Made by a program: the position numbers and the translations under genes. Shown here one piece after another: positions 24,324 to 33,622 of a stretch of 64,000 nt of DNA (its first letter is position 1; each line of letters starts with the position of its first letter). Under the pieces are notes generated by a model. The model was not told the DNA's origin. It did no database searches and was given only the letters and a program-made list of their open reading frames with translations. Location of the stretch: contig NZ_CAUFUE010000020.1 of assembly GCF_959029255.1 (NCBI RefSeq), forward strand, positions 31,508-95,507, in the 5' to 3' direction. This DNA is from an uncultured Bacteroides sp. GTDB lineage: Bacteria > Bacteroidota > Bacteroidia > Bacteroidales > Bacteroidaceae.

Positions 24324-26321
24324 TTATCGGTTCTTGTTTAGCAACTCACCGCTGGGGCACTCAAAATTGCTGATTGGAAGATGTACCTGTTTCAGTTCAT
24401 CCAGTTCGTGTATGGGGCGTTCGAGGTCATTGGGTATGGGCATACCCGAGAACTGCCCGAAATAGAGCAAGCAGGCATCTTTCCACCAAACGGCATCACG
24501 TACTTGTATCTTCAAGCGCGACCGGACTTCATTGAAGAGTTCCTTATCTATGTATCCTTCCGCAGAATCCCATATCTTCTGGAACTCTCTGACTTGCCGT
24601 ACGCCGTGGTCGTAGTGGCGGCAGAGTTCTTCCCATAAGGTTTTTCCGCTTTTCATCCGGTGTGTCCATGGAACGTGGTGAAACCAGAGGAGGTATTGTT
24701 CGGGACAGGTATCAAGGTTATCGTATTGCTTTGCCAATTCTTGAGGGTATTGCGCAGTAGCATTACTACCGGTGCTACTGCGGTTGAAACCAATCCCGTT
24801 CTTATCTGCTTTGTGGTAATAAGACGGCATCCAGTCGGGACGGGCGCCGGGTATGTCGCACCATGGTTCGGGACCGTAATGGTGTCCCCAGGCAAAGAGG
24901 TGGTGCAGGCCTAGCGGCATCATATAATTTACTACGGCTTCACGGCTTTCGAGCATCATCTTCTTCAATTGGCGGCTGACAGTTGATAATTGATGTCCCA
25001 TCAAAGAAAGCCATTCGTCTGCTATTGCCTCCGGAGATAAGGATGGATTCCAGGCGAGACGTCCGAAGGCATACCAATTGGCTTGGGCAAAGGGATGTCC
25101 GCACCAGTTGGCATCCGTACCGATATTAGCCACCCCGGCGATTGCCTTTAAGGAGAGTGGAGGGACAAGCTCGAAAAATTCTTTCCACATCGGAGCCAGA
25201 TAGGCAAGATGATTGGAGTGCCCCAGGTACTCCTGCGTGATTTGGAACTCGGGCATCAAGGGGGTATGCGGCATTGCGGTGAACAAAGGGCTGTATGGTT
25301 CACGAGGTTGGAAGTCTACCGGGCCGTTCTTGATTTGTATAATCACATTATCGCGAAACCGGCCGTCCAGGGGTTTGAATTCCAAGTATGCTTGTTTGGC
25401 ACGGTCGGCATCGGAAGGGCTATAAACGAAGGCACGCCACATGACGATGCCTTTGTAGGGCTTCAGTGCATCTGCCAGCATATTGGCGCCGTCAGCGTGC
25501 GTGCGCCCGAAGTCGCAAGGACCGGGCTGCCCTTCTGAGTTGGCTTTTACCAGGAAACCGCCGAAATCCGGAATAAGGCGGTAGATTTCTTTGGCTTTAC
25601 TTTTCCACCAACGGATGACTTCTTTGTTTAGCGGGTCGGCGGTGGGCAGGCTGTCCAGCACCATCGGTGAGGCGAAGTTTACGGAGAGATATACACGCAG
25701 CCCGTAAGGACGAAATACATCGGCCAGTGCTTTTACCTTTTCCAGGTACTCGGCGGAAAGGATTTTCGGAGAGGCATTGACGTTATTCAGCACTGTGCCG
25801 TTGATGCCGATGGATGCGTTGGCGCGGGCGTATGTTCGGTATCTGCCGGAAAGGGTATTGGGTAATTCCTCCCAATTCCAGAGGGATTGTCCTGCATATC
25901 CGCGTTCAATGGTGCGGTCGAGGTTGTCCCAATGATTGAGGATGCGAAGATGATAGGCAGGGTTTTCTGTGACAGGCTGTGTGATGGCTGCCTTCTGTAA
26001 GCGCAGGAGATGGTAGCTGGCATAGAGCAGCCCTATTTCGGTGGGGGATGTGAGGACTATCCGGTCATTCTCGTGCCGGATACTGAACCCGTCGGGTTTC
26101 AGTTGCTTGTCTTTCTTTAGAGTGAGAATTACCGGTTTGCCTCTCCATGCTTGTTGCAGTTCATTGACCGCTATATCCAAAGTTGGAGATTGGTAGGGAG
26201 CCGTGACTTGTGCACCCGACCCTGATACCTGCGGTAACCACAAGCGACTGCTGTCTTCAGCAACCATGGGGGAGGTGAAGAAAAGAAGTATATAGATGAA
26301 AAAGAAAATATTAGGTTTCAT
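24324..26321 (-). CDS. GH67 xylan alpha-1,2-glucuronidase
   Basis: This 665-residue secreted enzyme (signal MKPNIFFFIYILLFFTSPMV) removes (methyl)glucuronic acid from the non-reducing end of xylo-oligosaccharides. Family blocks include LVKANSEGQPGP, IIQIKNGPVDFQPREP and EFQITQEYLG. The candidate acid is Glu263 and the base pair Asp336 and Glu364. Their spacing of 73 and 28 residues equals that of Glu292, Asp365 and Glu393 in Cellvibrio GlcA67A as I recall it. It lacks a lipobox and is probably periplasmic. It lies downstream of a GH43 gene, with a palindromic repeat between them. Confidence 0.95.
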   Translation of the reverse strand: MKPNIFFFIYILLFFTSPMVAEDSSRLWLPQVSGSGAQVTAPYQSPTLDIAVNELQQAWRGKPVILTLKKDKQLKPDGFSIRHENDRIVLTSPTEIGLLYASYHLLRLQKAAITQPVTENPAYHLRILNHWDNLDRTIERGYAGQSLWNWEELPNTLSGRYRTYARANASIGINGTVLNNVNASPKILSAEYLEKVKALADVFRPYGLRVYLSVNFASPMVLDSLPTADPLNKEVIRWWKSKAKEIYRLIPDFGGFLVKANSEGQPGPCDFGRTHADGANMLADALKPYKGIVMWRAFVYSPSDADRAKQAYLEFKPLDGRFRDNVIIQIKNGPVDFQPREPYSPLFTAMPHTPLMPEFQITQEYLGHSNHLAYLAPMWKEFFELVPPLSLKAIAGVANIGTDANWCGHPFAQANWYAFGRLAWNPSLSPEAIADEWLSLMGHQLSTVSRQLKKMMLESREAVVNYMMPLGLHHLFAWGHHYGPEPWCDIPGARPDWMPSYYHKADKNGIGFNRSSTGSNATAQYPQELAKQYDNLDTCPEQYLLWFHHVPWTHRMKSGKTLWEELCRHYDHGVRQVREFQKIWDSAEGYIDKELFNEVRSRLKIQVRDAVWWKDACLLYFGQFSGMPIPNDLERPIHELDELKQVHLPISNFECPSGELLNKNR

Positions 26322-26336
26322 AATGATTCGGTTTGT

Positions 26337-26454
26337 TAAATGGGAATTTTGGGAAATGAAGAACTAAGAATGAAGAATGAAGAATTACCTTGCGGCGTGC
26401 TTGCATAGCGCAGCCAAATTCTTCATTCTTAGTTCTTCATTAAATTATCATTTC
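26337..26454 (-). repeat. Palindromic dispersed repeat, copy B
   Basis: This is the reverse-oriented, nearly identical partner of the element at 9245-9368. It spans the gap between the GH43 and GH67 genes. It begins within the GH43 stop region: the shared sequence AAATGATAATTTAATGAAG includes the stop TGA. It carries AAGAATGAAGAATGAAGAAT arms and the CTTGCGGCGTGCTTGCA core. One arm is ten bases shorter than in copy A. Confidence 0.85.
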
Positions 26455-27431
26455 CCTCCTCCCCCGTCAATCGTCATAATCTTTCCATCCTCGTCGTATT
26501 CCAACTCACATACTTTCAGGCTGCGAAGCCATGATTTACCGCCGCTGGGCACACTGTCGTGATGGAACAGATACCATTTTCCCCGATATTCCACGATGGA
26601 GTGATGGGTGGTCCATCCTACAACGGGTGTCAGGATGACGCCTTGATAGGTAAACGGACCGTAGGGATTGTCGCCCGTGGCGTAGCAAAGCAGATGCGTG
26701 TCTCCGGTGGAGTAGGAGAAGTAATACTTGCCGTTGTACTTGTGTACCCAACTGGCTTCAAAGAAACGGTGGGGGTCATTGGCTTTCAGTGGCTCGCCTT
26801 TCTCGTCCACTATCCATACGGGACGTGGCTCTTCGGCAAATTGCAACATGTTATCACTTAGTTTTACCACCCGGCCGGGCAGTGCGGGTGCATCCCCTTC
26901 GGGCAGTTCGGGTACCTCCAGAGCCTTATTGTCGCGGTAGCGTTGCAATTGTCCGCCCCAAATTCCGCCGAAGTACATATAATAGTCATTTCCCTCTTTC
27001 AGCACGGCGATGTCAATGCTGTAGCTTCCGCGTATGGGGTCGGGTTGCGGGACAAAGGGACCTTCGGGACGATTGCCGATGGCTACACCGATGTGGAATA
27101 CATCGTTCTTGTCCTTCAAAGGGAAGTAGAGGTAATATTTACCGTCTTTTTCGGCTACATCGCTGTCCCACAACTGCCTGCCTGCCCAAGGAATGTCGGC
27201 AATGTCCAGTGCCTTGCCATGGTCTGTTACTTCACCGTTCATGGGGTCGTCGGTAGACAACACATGGCTGTCTTTCATCACGTACTGGTCACCATTGTCA
27301 TTTTCTACATTGGCACACTCCCAATCGTGACTGGGATAGATATAAATCCGGTCGTTGAACACATGTACTGAAGGGTCTGCCATATAGTCGGCAGGGAACA
27401 AATATCTCTCTTTTACTTTTTTAGCTTCCAT
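26448..27431 (-). CDS. GH43 beta-xylosidase or arabinofuranosidase, cytoplasmic
   Basis: The 327-residue product has no signal peptide and is a single-domain GH43 propeller enzyme. The base is Asp19 in ADPSVHVF, the pKa-modulating residue Asp140 in SYSIDIAVL, and the acid Glu225 in FFEASWVHKYNGKYY. Cytoplasmic GH43 enzymes of xylan loci commonly hydrolyse imported xylobiose-type products. The choice between xylose and arabinose cannot be made here. Its stop codon lies at the boundary of the dispersed repeat, so the C-terminal GGGGK may be shaped by that insertion. Confidence 0.9.
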   Translation of the reverse strand: MEAKKVKERYLFPADYMADPSVHVFNDRIYIYPSHDWECANVENDNGDQYVMKDSHVLSTDDPMNGEVTDHGKALDIADIPWAGRQLWDSDVAEKDGKYYLYFPLKDKNDVFHIGVAIGNRPEGPFVPQPDPIRGSYSIDIAVLKEGNDYYMYFGGIWGGQLQRYRDNKALEVPELPEGDAPALPGRVVKLSDNMLQFAEEPRPVWIVDEKGEPLKANDPHRFFEASWVHKYNGKYYFSYSTGDTHLLCYATGDNPYGPFTYQGVILTPVVGWTTHHSIVEYRGKWYLFHHDSVPSGGKSWLRSLKVCELEYDEDGKIMTIDGGGGK

Positions 27432-27514
27432 ACTTTATTTAATTTATCTGTTGATGTAAAGGCTTTAATTTAAAATTTACTCTTTCCCTATTGCGCTGTC
27501 AAATATAACCATTT

Positions 27515-30220
27515 TCAGCGATATTCTCCTGTAGCATAGATACCCACCATAGTTCCGGTGAACCCACCGGCGGTTTGCGTACTGAGATAGTCGGCGGAAA
27601 TAGGTTCACCTGCCTGTTTCCATTCACCTTGAGGATTGAAAGTATAGCTGAAGGTATAACTTACTTCATTGTTGCCTTGCACTCTCAGGTAAATTTTACG
27701 GCCGGTGTCCGTAGGTTCCAGTGGAATGGTTGTTGCGGCTTTCTGCTGTCCCCGGCTGTAGACTTCCAATGCCAGGCAGGCCTTGCCGTCGGTATCTGCT
27801 GTCTTTCCGAAACGGGCATTACATGCGTCGTCATGGAAGAGGATGAGACCGGCAAAGTCTCCTGTGCAGGTCGGTTGGAAGGTGAGAGCGGTTTGAGCGG
27901 TGAACTTCGGTTCGGTAATCCAACGGCCGATGGCGGTGGGCTGTCTTCCTTCATTCAAGCGTTCGCTGCCGGCAACGAGTACCAGCGCCGCATCTTCATT
28001 GATAGTGTAACGCCGGATTTGCGGAGTGCGGATAAAGAAGGCTTCAGGCGTCAATTCTTTGCTTGTCCACAAGTCGGTGGGAGGAACCGGATGTGTGGTA
28101 TAATTGATGGTCTCCCCGGCAGGAAGAATAATCGGTTGGCGGTCTTTCCAGGTGACGGGTAGCAGGAAGGTTTCGCGCCCCATCACATCGTGTCCGCCTT
28201 TGTAAGGGCGTACAGCCAGGAACACGGCATACCAATCGCCCGCCGGAGTTTGTACTAAGTCGGCGTGTCCGGCACATGTCACCGGGTTCGGGCGGTCTTC
28301 GGGCAAATTGCGCTGAGTCAATATAGGATTGACGGCACATGGCTCAAAGGGACCGTAAGGAGAGGAAGAGGTGAAAATCACTTCACTGTGGTTGATGGAG
28401 GTTCCCCCTTCGGCAGCCATCAGATAATAGCTCCCGTCGATGTGATAAAGATGAGGACCCTCTATCCAGATGGGTTTATCCGCCTTGTTCATTCCTTTAT
28501 CTATAATCACTTTCTGCTCGCCTACGGTGCAACCGTTCTTCCAGTCGAACTCACGTATCCAGATGGCGCGATGTCCGTCGTATTCGGGCTTTCCGGCAGG
28601 GCTGTCATTATTCACGATATAGGCTTTGCCATCTTCGTCAAAGAGGAAGCTGGGATCGATGCCGTGTACATCGGGTAGGAGGGTAGGGTCACTCCATTCT
28701 CCCTTCTTGGGGTCGTCGGTGGTGACGAAGAAGTTGCCTATGCCGTCCACGTCAGTGGTAATCAGATAGAACTTCCGGTTGTGTGGATTGTACTTGATAT
28801 CGGGGGCGTAAATACCACCGCTGATGCGTAGTCCCTCCTTCAGGTTCAGTTGAGAGGGGCGGTTGAGCACGTAGCCCAGTTGTTTCCAGTTCTTCAGGTC
28901 GGTACTGTGCCAGATGGGTATGCCGGGAAAGAAGGCAAACGATGAGTTCACCAAATAATAGTCGTCTCCCGCACGGCAGATGCTGGGGTCGGGATAGCAA
29001 CCCGGCAATAATGGATTGTTAACTCCCTGAGTGCCCTCGTCTTCGGCAGGGGGAGTCGTTGCGCCACCTTCAACCGAGTAGACGAAGTTGTCGAAGGTGG
29101 TCGTCTTAGGGTTTACCAATTCACGCAAGAAAGGTTTCATCCGGTGATTGCGGTCGAAGAGCAACGGGTATTCTTTACGTCCTTTCACGGGGAAGTCGTT
29201 TTTCCAGGAATCACCATCGCTCACACCCCATACGGTGACGCGGTCTACCACATCGGCATGTTTCAGGAACAGTTCGAAGAAAGCCTTCATACGGGCATTC
29301 CATATCCTGGAAACGGAATCGGGCAATGCTTCGGGATAGGGGTTCATGGCTTTGCTATAAGCTACGGTATCACTGATATTGGCTTTCTCGTGTACGGTGG
29401 GCAGGGCACTCATTTCCCATTCGGTAATCATCAGCTTCACGCCGCAGTCGGCAAAAGCCATCATGCTTTTCTCAAATCCCTCTACAGTGGGGTAGTCCAT
29501 GCCCATGTGCCCTTGCAGACCTACGGCATCGATGCGCAAACCTTTTTCTTTCAATGATTTCACCAACCGTACCACACCGTCGCGCCGTCCGGGGGCATGC
29601 ATTCCGTAGTCATTATAATAAAGTTCCGCATCCGGGTCTGCTTCGTGGGCATATTGGAAAGCGAGGGGAACGTATTCTTCACCCAGGATTTCGTAGAATT
29701 TGCTCTTGCGGTAGGAACCATCGCTTTCTATGGCTTCGTTTACCACGTCCCAACCTTTAATCTTTCCTTTATAACGGCTTACCACGGTAGTGATATGTTC
29801 TTTCATGCGTTGTTTAAGCACTTCGGGGGAGACTTTCTTCCCCTCTTTGTCCACAAAGAACCAGGGGGCGCATTGCGAATGCCAGATGAGGCAATGACCG
29901 ATGATAGCCATATCGTTCGCTTGCCCGAACTCTACTAAAGAGTCGGCGCCGCCGAAATAATACCTGTCTTCTTCAGGATGAATATTGACGCATTTCATAC
30001 AATTCTCTCCTACAATGGAGTTGAAGTGTGTTTTAATGATGCGGGTGGCGGCGGTATCTTTTCCCGATACTTGATGATTGGGCACCGCCACGCCAACGAG
30101 GAACTTGTCTCCGAAAGCTTCTTTCAGCGACTTTTCTTTTATGATAGTCTGTTTTCCTCCTCCGCACGCCGCCAGCAATGCAGCCGCTATGAACAGTAAG
30201 GCAATAAATCTGATTTTCAT
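27515..30220 (-). CDS. GH10-GH43 fusion: xylanase plus beta-xylosidase/arabinofuranosidase
   Basis: This 901-residue lipoprotein (Cys19, followed by GGGKQ, so probably periplasmic) joins two enzymes. Residues 35-370 are GH10, with acid/base Glu162 (DVVNEAI) and nucleophile Glu267 (MITEWEM). Residues 400-690 are GH43, with base Asp411 (CYPDPSI), Asp522 (HGIDPSF) and acid Glu587 (WIEGPH). A beta-sandwich of the beta-xylosidase C-terminal type fills about 700-901. One protein can thus cut the backbone of imported xylo-oligosaccharides and remove terminal or branch pentoses. It lies just downstream of the symporter gene (14-base gap). Confidence 0.93.
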   Translation of the reverse strand: MKIRFIALLFIAAALLAACGGGKQTIIKEKSLKEAFGDKFLVGVAVPNHQVSGKDTAATRIIKTHFNSIVGENCMKCVNIHPEEDRYYFGGADSLVEFGQANDMAIIGHCLIWHSQCAPWFFVDKEGKKVSPEVLKQRMKEHITTVVSRYKGKIKGWDVVNEAIESDGSYRKSKFYEILGEEYVPLAFQYAHEADPDAELYYNDYGMHAPGRRDGVVRLVKSLKEKGLRIDAVGLQGHMGMDYPTVEGFEKSMMAFADCGVKLMITEWEMSALPTVHEKANISDTVAYSKAMNPYPEALPDSVSRIWNARMKAFFELFLKHADVVDRVTVWGVSDGDSWKNDFPVKGRKEYPLLFDRNHRMKPFLRELVNPKTTTFDNFVYSVEGGATTPPAEDEGTQGVNNPLLPGCYPDPSICRAGDDYYLVNSSFAFFPGIPIWHSTDLKNWKQLGYVLNRPSQLNLKEGLRISGGIYAPDIKYNPHNRKFYLITTDVDGIGNFFVTTDDPKKGEWSDPTLLPDVHGIDPSFLFDEDGKAYIVNNDSPAGKPEYDGHRAIWIREFDWKNGCTVGEQKVIIDKGMNKADKPIWIEGPHLYHIDGSYYLMAAEGGTSINHSEVIFTSSSPYGPFEPCAVNPILTQRNLPEDRPNPVTCAGHADLVQTPAGDWYAVFLAVRPYKGGHDVMGRETFLLPVTWKDRQPIILPAGETINYTTHPVPPTDLWTSKELTPEAFFIRTPQIRRYTINEDAALVLVAGSERLNEGRQPTAIGRWITEPKFTAQTALTFQPTCTGDFAGLILFHDDACNARFGKTADTDGKACLALEVYSRGQQKAATTIPLEPTDTGRKIYLRVQGNNEVSYTFSYTFNPQGEWKQAGEPISADYLSTQTAGGFTGTMVGIYATGEYR

Positions 30221-30233
30221 GGTATTTTGTTTT

Positions 30234-31646
30234 TTAATGATTCCTTTTTTCTATTTCCTTGTTTATTTCGTCTATCTTTTCATCGCTCAATTCATAGTTG
30301 GAAATGATGAACATGGCTACCACCAGTAACAAGGCGGGGATGACGGCCACTAACCAAAGAATGCCTTGCTCGGCGAAAGCGGATTGGTTTGCGGCATTGT
30401 TCTTGTCGAAACCTGCATACGCCAGTACCAGTCCCGGTACTACGCCTCCCAAGGCCATCCCTGCTTTATAGAAGATACCTGTAAGCGCATTCACGATGCC
30501 CGAAATGCGTTTACCTGTGGTGTATTCTCCGTAGGAGATAACCTCAGGGACAAGTGCCCACATATAACCGGTAGCTACAATCACACCTGTAGACTTGATG
30601 AACTGCGCTACGTATACCAGCCATATCTGGTCTTTCAGTTCAGGTGTCATGGAGATTACGTAGAGCAATGCCATGCCGATAATGGCGATGGACAGGAATA
30701 CGTAGAACATAGCCCGCTTGCCTATCTTCCGTTTAATCCACGGAACCAAGGGCATAAAGATGAAGGCGGGGATGGAACCCAGCGCCATGAAGTTTGCCAT
30801 TTGGTCGCTCGTGCCGTGTACGTTGTAAATCATGTAGTACGAACCTGCCGAGTTACCCACTGCCATCATGGCGAATGCAGTGACAAAGAAAAAGGCAAGG
30901 ATACGTAACGGGCGGTTTCGCTTGAACTCTACCCATAAGTCGGACACCTTTACGTTCTCCGTTTCTTTGGCGTCCATCACCACACGCTCCTTGCACTGTG
31001 TGAAGCAGAATATGAGCAATGCCAGCCCGATTATGCCATAAATGGCCATGGTGATGAACCAGGCGCCGGCACTTTCAGCAGTGTTGGTCAGTCCGTTGGG
31101 CGAGAGGGCGGCTACAATCTTGGGGATACCGTAGGCCACTGCCAGTCCGCCTGTATTGGCAAGGAACATGCGCACGCTGGTCAGGGTGGTAATCTCATTG
31201 GTGTCGCGTGTGAGCGATGCATTCAGTGCACCGTAGGGCACGTTTATCAACGTATAGAGCATGGACAACCCTACATAAGTAATGTAAGCGTATGCCAGTG
31301 AACCGGAAAAACCATTCCAAAAGCAGAGTATCGCAAAACCTGTAAGCGGTACTCCTGCCAGTACCAGGTATGAACGGTACTTGCCGAGTTTCGGGTTGTG
31401 CTTGTCTACAAATGCTCCTACCAACGGATCCCATAAAACATCCACTACCCGCACAATGAGAAACATGAATGCTGCTGCCGATGGCTCCAGTCCGTACACG
31501 TTGGTATAGAATATCAGCAAATACATGCATATTGTCTGGTAGATAAGATTTTGTGCCAGGTCTCCTGAACCAAATCCTATGCGTTGCAGCCAGGATAGTT
31601 TATAAAATCCCTTGGACTCTTGATTGGTTTTCATTACCGATTCCAT
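30234..31646 (-). CDS. GPH-family glycoside/pentoside symporter
   Basis: The 470-residue product is a twelve-helix carrier of the glycoside-pentoside-hexuronide:cation symporter family. The family stretch RVVDVLWDPLVGAFVDKH, with the Asp typical of cation coupling, is present, and the C-terminus is charged (EKIDEINKEIEKRN). It lies between the esterase and the GH10-GH43 gene and most likely takes up xylo-oligosaccharides or pentose-containing glycosides. A second possible start is the ATG at 31634. The substrate is inferred from context. Confidence 0.9.
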   Translation of the reverse strand: MESVMKTNQESKGFYKLSWLQRIGFGSGDLAQNLIYQTICMYLLIFYTNVYGLEPSAAAFMFLIVRVVDVLWDPLVGAFVDKHNPKLGKYRSYLVLAGVPLTGFAILCFWNGFSGSLAYAYITYVGLSMLYTLINVPYGALNASLTRDTNEITTLTSVRMFLANTGGLAVAYGIPKIVAALSPNGLTNTAESAGAWFITMAIYGIIGLALLIFCFTQCKERVVMDAKETENVKVSDLWVEFKRNRPLRILAFFFVTAFAMMAVGNSAGSYYMIYNVHGTSDQMANFMALGSIPAFIFMPLVPWIKRKIGKRAMFYVFLSIAIIGMALLYVISMTPELKDQIWLVYVAQFIKSTGVIVATGYMWALVPEVISYGEYTTGKRISGIVNALTGIFYKAGMALGGVVPGLVLAYAGFDKNNAANQSAFAEQGILWLVAVIPALLLVVAMFIISNYELSDEKIDEINKEIEKRNH

Positions 31647-31690
31647 AATATCAGATTATTAAATTTATTATCATTTTTAGTTCTTCACCG

Positions 31691-33400
31691 TTAGTCGTTC
31701 ATTCTCAAACTATCCGGTGCTTTCATGTTCTCCAAAACTTTTTCCGCTACGCGTCCGCCCAGTGTCTTTTTGTCCAGCGGATGGATATCGTTCCATTCGC
31801 CCAGGTCACTGTTGCGGATGAGTGTTGCATGAACGTTCATTTCTGCGGCTTTTGCTTGTTCGGCACGCATTTCCGCCCATGCTCTTCTGCCTCCAGCATC
31901 ATTTGGATGCAGAAAATCCGCCAGTTCTACAATATAGAAGGGTAGCCGGTCGTTGCCAAATGTGCGTCGCCAGTCGGTCATCATGGCGGTCAGCAGTGCG
32001 GCATATTCGTTGCGTCTCGAAACGTTCGATTCACCTTGATACCATATTACGCCACGAATACCGTAATTCTGCAAAGGAGCTATCATGGCATTGTAGAGGC
32101 ATACCGGCTTATAACAGAAAAACATCATGCCCGGGGCGGCAGGCATAGGAGCGCCAGGATGGTATTTCCAGTTTCCTTCGAGGCTGACTTCCTTATTTAG
32201 TTGAGAATTAAGAGTTGATAGTTGATAGTTGCCGTAGGGTGCAAGCAGGAGTTTGTATGGCTTCTCTCTAACGAAGGCAGGTTGACCACCGTTGCTGAGG
32301 ATGCGTACCGTAACATTGTTGCGTCCCGCTTTCAATACGCCGGCAGGTATTTTGTAAATGCGGGGTGGATATTGATATCCTGTGGTTCCTACAAATATTC
32401 CGTTCACATATACCGAGTCGGCATCTATGATGCATCCCAACCGGATGACGGCTTCTTTGTCTTCCCATTCTTGTGGCAATTCCACGTCTTTGCGTAGCCA
32501 GTGCGAGCCATCGATAGGGTTCAGTCCGTTGTTGCCCCAATCGGTTGAAAACATATCTACTTCTTTCCAGTTGCTGTCGTCATAGTTGGCGGCATACCAG
32601 GGCGTTGCTTCATGCAGTCCGGCATCCCCACGATAAAGGGTTGTATTCCAGCGATATAAGTTCTCACTTTCCAACTTCTTGATGTGGGCACAGTAGTCGT
32701 CGTCTTCATACAGGCGTTTGTCGTTGATGTACATGGGGAATTCTTTCAACCCCTCTTCGCTTATCCATGCCTCTACGGGAGTGCCTCCCCAACTGGAATT
32801 AATGAGTCCGATGGGTATGCCCGTCTTTTCGTAGGTGGCTTTGGCAAAGAAATAGGCGAGGGCTGAGAAGCTCATCACGTTCTCTTGCGTCAGTGGTTTC
32901 CAGCTTGTCTGCGGCAGTTCTTGCTGCGGGGCATGGAAGTTGTAGGTCTTCGGCACGATGATTTGGCGTATTTTTTCATTATTATAGGTAGCGATTTCTT
33001 CGGCAAACATATCCGTCATCCGGCTTACGGGGAGTTCCATATTCGACTGTCCCGAACAGAGCCATACGTCGCCTACCAGCATGTCTTTCACTTCAAGGTC
33101 GTTTATCTGCATCGTGTAAGGGCCTCCGGCTCTCAGGGGAGGCAAGGTGATGCTCCATTTTCCGTTTGCATCGGAGGTGGTTGTATAGGTGGTCTTACTT
33201 TTTCCTTTCAGCAGTTTCAGCCGGATACTTTCTCCTGCATCTGCCGTGCCCCATACTTTGACGGGCTGTTCGCGTTGCAGTACCATGCCGTCCGAAATTA
33301 AAGCAGGCAACTTCACCTTTGCTTCCACCAAGGAGCCGGTACAAAGGCAAAGTAGCACTGCTACTCCTAACCTGAAAACACTATAATTGAAACTTTTCAT
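31691..33400 (-). CDS. SASA-family carbohydrate acetylesterase (probably xylan)
   Basis: The 569-residue secreted product resembles sialate O-acetylesterase-like (SASA, CE20-type) proteins. The nucleophile Ser119 is in CSGQSNMELP and the Asp538-His540 pair in NDIHPLD near the C-terminus. A jelly-roll sugar-binding insert of the GH2 type lies between about 240 and 380. It should deacetylate xylo-oligosaccharides. The start at 33400 opens the signal peptide; a longer frame to 33466 only reads 22-bp repeats. An in-frame block NYQLSTLNSQLN (32195-32230) looks like an inserted intergenic repeat. Confidence 0.87.
   Translation of the reverse strand: MKSFNYSVFRLGVAVLLCLCTGSLVEAKVKLPALISDGMVLQREQPVKVWGTADAGESIRLKLLKGKSKTTYTTTSDANGKWSITLPPLRAGGPYTMQINDLEVKDMLVGDVWLCSGQSNMELPVSRMTDMFAEEIATYNNEKIRQIIVPKTYNFHAPQQELPQTSWKPLTQENVMSFSALAYFFAKATYEKTGIPIGLINSSWGGTPVEAWISEEGLKEFPMYINDKRLYEDDDYCAHIKKLESENLYRWNTTLYRGDAGLHEATPWYAANYDDSNWKEVDMFSTDWGNNGLNPIDGSHWLRKDVELPQEWEDKEAVIRLGCIIDADSVYVNGIFVGTTGYQYPPRIYKIPAGVLKAGRNNVTVRILSNGGQPAFVREKPYKLLLAPYGNYQLSTLNSQLNKEVSLEGNWKYHPGAPMPAAPGMMFFCYKPVCLYNAMIAPLQNYGIRGVIWYQGESNVSRRNEYAALLTAMMTDWRRTFGNDRLPFYIVELADFLHPNDAGGRRAWAEMRAEQAKAAEMNVHATLIRNSDLGEWNDIHPLDKKTLGGRVAEKVLENMKAPDSLRMND
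32195..32230 (-). repeat. Short word repeat inserted in the esterase coding region
   Basis: Thirty-six bases reading AACTATCAACTATCAACT, then CTTAATTCTCAACTAAAT on the minus strand, encode NYQLSTLNSQLN. The word family is that of the intergenic repeats at 19092-19129. Its length is a multiple of three, so the frame is kept. Confidence 0.65.
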
Positions 33401-33446
33401 CTCTTTCGCTTTTATAATATATGTATATTCTTTTACAAAAAAATGT

Positions 33447-33570
33447 GCTCGCCGATACAGTCGCATCCTGAATGTGATTCAGTCGTATAGTGAATATGAT
33501 TCAGTCGTATACTGAATACAGTTCAATCGTATACTGAAATGCCATTATTATAAGCACGCTGATAACCAGC
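33447..33570. repeat. Triple 22-bp direct repeat plus CTGATAACCAG flank
   Basis: Three units at 33469-33490, 33491-33512 and 33513-33534 repeat at exactly 22 bases. Each starts with a TGAAT-nnn-ATTCA type dyad (TGAATGTGATTCA, TGAATATGATTCA, TGAATACAGTTCA) and ends CGTATA. A half-conserved unit precedes them at 33447-33468. GCTGATAACCAGC at 33558-33570 lies 23 bases from the last unit, as in the element at 3416. It fills the gap between the esterase and GH35 genes. Confidence 0.8.
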
Positions 33571-33622
33571 TTGTTGCAAATCAATTGTTCGGTATTGATA
33601 AATCCTGACATATAGACCTCAT

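Noticed and set aside
24955..24995. GHQLSTVSRQL in the GH67 protein as another inserted word repeat
   Set aside because: Only a few bases (TTATCAACTGTCAG) resemble the TATCAACT words, too little to call an insertion.
33401..33466. 22-residue N-terminal extension of the esterase (MRLYRRAHFF)
   Set aside because: It lies before the signal peptide and its first codons lie in the 22-bp repeat array.
3451..33534. The 22-bp triple repeats as CRISPR arrays
   Set aside because: There are no spacers between units, only three copies, and no cas gene nearby.
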